From Clostridia bacterium (GTDB lineage: Bacteria > Bacillota > Clostridia > Christensenellales > Aristaeellaceae), in contig JAFWBZ010000285.1 in assembly GCA_017537105.1 (NCBI GenBank), positions 1-15,567 of the forward strand: a stretch of 15,567 nucleotides of DNA. Direction: 5' to 3'. Below, in pieces: positions 14,242-15,567 of the stretch; the stretch's first letter is position 1; every line of letters begins with the position of its first letter. Under the pieces are notes generated by a model. It saw nothing but the letters and a program-made list of their open reading frames with translations, did no database searches and was not told the origin of the DNA. Position numbers and translations under genes: made by a program.

Positions 14242-15252
14242 ATGGAACAACAGATTCAGAAAAAGCGCATCTTTTCGGGCATCCAGCCCACGGGCAACCT
14301 GACGCTGGGCAACTATATCGGCGCGCTGCGCAACTTCAACATCCTCCAGGACGAGTACGACTGCCTGTACTCCATCGTGGACCTGCACGCGCTGACCGTG
14401 CGCCAGAACCCGACGGAGCTGCGCAAGGCCTGTCTGCGCACCATGGCCATCTTCCTGGCCAGCGGCCTGGACCCGGAGAAGAACATCATCTACTTCCAGT
14501 CCCAGGTATCCGCTCATGCGGAACTCGGCTGGATTTTGGACAACTTCACCTATATGGGTGAGATGAGCCGGATGACCCAGTTCAAGGACAAATCCGCCAA
14601 GCACGCGGACAACATCAACTGCGGCCTGTTCACCTATCCGGTGCTGATGGCGGCGGACATCCTGCTGTACCAGACGGACCTGGTGCCCATCGGCGCGGAT
14701 CAGAAGCAGCATTTGGAGATCTGCCGCGACATCGCGGAGCGCTTCAACGCCCTCTATGGCGACGTGTTCACCATCCCGGAGGGCTACTTCCCCAAGGTGG
14801 GCGCCCGGGTGATGAGCCTGCAGGAGCCCACGCGCAAGATGTCCAAGTCCGACCCAGAGGATACCTACATCGCCATCCTCGACAAGCCGGAGATCATTCG
14901 CAAGAAGATCCGCCGCGCCGTGACGGACTCCGAGAACCGCGTGGTGTTCGATCCGGAAAGCAAGCCCGGCGTCGCCAATCTGATGAGCATCATGTCCGCC
15001 CTCGACGGCAAGACCATGGAGGAAATCTCCAACGAGTATTCCGGCCAGGGCTACGGCAGATTCAAGGACGCCGTCGCCGACTGCGTGATCGCCGCGCTGG
15101 AGCCCATTCAGCGCGAGTACGACCGCATCTCCGCCGACAAGGCCTATCTCCAGCAGGTGATGGATTCCGGCCGCGAGCGCGCCGCCGCCATCTCCCATCG
15201 CACCATGCTGAAGGTGCGCAAAAAGCTGGGCATCGCACCCTGGAAGCTGTAA
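14242..15252 (+). CDS. trpS: Tryptophanyl-tRNA synthetase (tryptophan--tRNA ligase)
   Basis: Class I aminoacyl-tRNA synthetase that charges tRNA-Trp in the cytoplasm. 336 residues, typical for bacterial TrpRS. The HIGH-equivalent is TGNLTLGNY at 17-25, the tryptophan/ATP pocket shows GADQKQHLE (151-159), and the second signature is KMSKS at 199-203. The helical C-terminal domain ends in LGIAPWKL. The ATG at 14242 is used because GGAGG (14229-14233) is well placed and the protein then begins just before the conserved FSGIQPTG. An upstream in-frame TTG falls inside the -35 box and is not a start. It has its own strong promoter. No T-box leader precedes it. Confidence 0.97.
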   Translation: MEQQIQKKRIFSGIQPTGNLTLGNYIGALRNFNILQDEYDCLYSIVDLHALTVRQNPTELRKACLRTMAIFLASGLDPEKNIIYFQSQVSAHAELGWILDNFTYMGEMSRMTQFKDKSAKHADNINCGLFTYPVLMAADILLYQTDLVPIGADQKQHLEICRDIAERFNALYGDVFTIPEGYFPKVGARVMSLQEPTRKMSKSDPEDTYIAILDKPEIIRKKIRRAVTDSENRVVFDPESKPGVANLMSIMSALDGKTMEEISNEYSGQGYGRFKDAVADCVIAALEPIQREYDRISADKAYLQQVMDSGRERAAAISHRTMLKVRKKLGIAPWKL

Positions 15253-15266
15253 GACGAAAGAACGAT

Positions 15267-15330
15267 GGTTTTTCGGGAGGGGGATTTCTTTTCCAAAAGA
15301 AATCCCCCTCCCGCGCCCTCCGCAAAAACC
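15267..15330. repeat. Long inverted repeat between trpS and rsmH, possible interspersed element
   Basis: The core is a perfect 19-bp inverted repeat (15274-15292 with 15295-15313) around only two central bases. Directly outside it GGTTTTT (15267-15273) pairs with AAAAACC (15324-15330), with ten unpaired bases on the right side. The arms have G- and C-runs next to an A/T-rich tip. No T-tract follows on either strand, so it does not look like an ordinary Rho-independent terminator, though it may still end trpS transcripts or protect their 3' end. Confidence 0.85.
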
Positions 15331-15335
15331 GGTTG

Positions 15336-15355
15336 CCGGCCCGCATGCGGTCCGG
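15336..15355. promoter_or_regulatory. GC-rich dyad just upstream of rsmH
   Basis: The perfect 10-bp palindrome CCGCATGCGG (15341-15350) is flanked, after one non-pairing base on each side, by CCGG on both sides. It ends 12 bases before the rsmH ATG, beside the Shine-Dalgarno site, and could act as an operator or a translation-limiting hairpin. Confidence 0.35.
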
Positions 15356-15367
15356 AAGGGAGATTCT

Positions 15368-15567
15368 ATGGAGTTTCATCATCTGCCCGTGCTGCTGGAT
15401 GAATGCCTTGCGGGTCTGAACATCCAGCCGGACGGCGCCTATCTCGACTGCACGCTGGGCGGCGCGGGCCACTCCGGCGAGATCCTGCGGCGGCTCGGCC
15501 CGAAGGGACGGCTGATCGGCATCGACCGGGATTCCGACGCCATCGAGGCCGCCTCTGCGAAGCTCGC
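15368..15567 (+). CDS. rsmH: 16S rRNA (cytosine-1402-N4)-methyltransferase RsmH, N-terminal part (cut by window edge)
   Basis: SAM-dependent enzyme that methylates C1402 of 16S rRNA in the decoding centre. The 66 visible codons give MEFHHLPVLLDECLAGLN, the standard RsmH opening, then the SAM-binding strand and loop YLDCTLGGAGHSGEIL and IGIDRDSDAI. A GGAAGGGAG Shine-Dalgarno site precedes the ATG. In most Bacillota rsmH follows mraZ and opens the division and cell-wall cluster; here no mraZ lies between trpS and rsmH, only the inverted repeat and a dyad. The downstream genes are outside the window. Confidence 0.95.
   Translation, partial: MEFHHLPVLLDECLAGLNIQPDGAYLDCTLGGAGHSGEILRRLGPKGRLIGIDRDSDAIEAASAKL

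Noticed and set aside
13045..15198. A 717-codon open frame on the minus strand, opposite pepF, the AEC gene and trpS
   Set aside because: It is antisense to three genes with clear family motifs. Its low-complexity composition (rich in His, Gln, Arg and Val) is what a mirror of GC-rich coding sequence gives.

Overview
The window looks like a chromosomal core segment from a GC-rich member of the Clostridia (Bacillota), possibly a gut-type lineage such as Christensenellales or Oscillospirales. The organism call is inference. It rests on purine-rich Shine-Dalgarno sites before almost every gene, extended -10 promoters of the SigA type, a ddl-murF pair arranged as in Bacillus, and a gene set common in clostridia (M3B oligoendopeptidase F, BI-1 protein, Uup-type ABC-F ATPase, AEC carrier). 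No transposase, integrase, CRISPR array, tRNA or rRNA is visible, and no gene-free stretch exceeds about 210 bases.

Layout. On the minus strand at the left edge is the 5' part of ftsH (membrane AAA+ protease), cut by the window end. Divergent from it is an unusual 420-residue protein that reads as two consecutive ferritin-like four-helix bundles. It ends at a strong hairpin that may serve both strands. Next, on the minus strand, comes the ddl-murF operon (D-Ala-D-Ala synthesis and its ligation to the UDP-MurNAc-tripeptide), with a 4-base stop/start overlap and an extended -10 promoter upstream of ddl. From 4795 everything is on the plus strand: a small acidic secreted protein of unknown function, a BI-1/YetJ-like membrane protein with a probable TTG start, and a GNAT-type protein with its own promoter and terminator.

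From about 7490 to 14157 five genes run closely spaced and are probably one transcription unit: a Uup-like ABC-F ATPase, a NYN-domain predicted RNase with two LOTUS/OST-HTH-like modules, a membrane-anchored endonuclease/exonuclease/phosphatase-fold protein, oligoendopeptidase F, and an AEC-family permease. A near-consensus promoter (TTGACG, 17 bases, TGtTATAAT) then drives trpS, with a leader too short for a T-box. Between trpS and the start of rsmH (right edge, probably the first gene of a division/cell-wall cluster) lies a long, nearly perfect inverted repeat without a T-tract, which looks like an interspersed intergenic element.

Most of this is housekeeping. The items most worth a second look are the tandem ferritin-like protein, the bacterial NYN-LOTUS protein in an operon with an ABC-F factor, the large inverted repeat before rsmH, and the Gly-to-Asp change in the FtsH Walker A motif.
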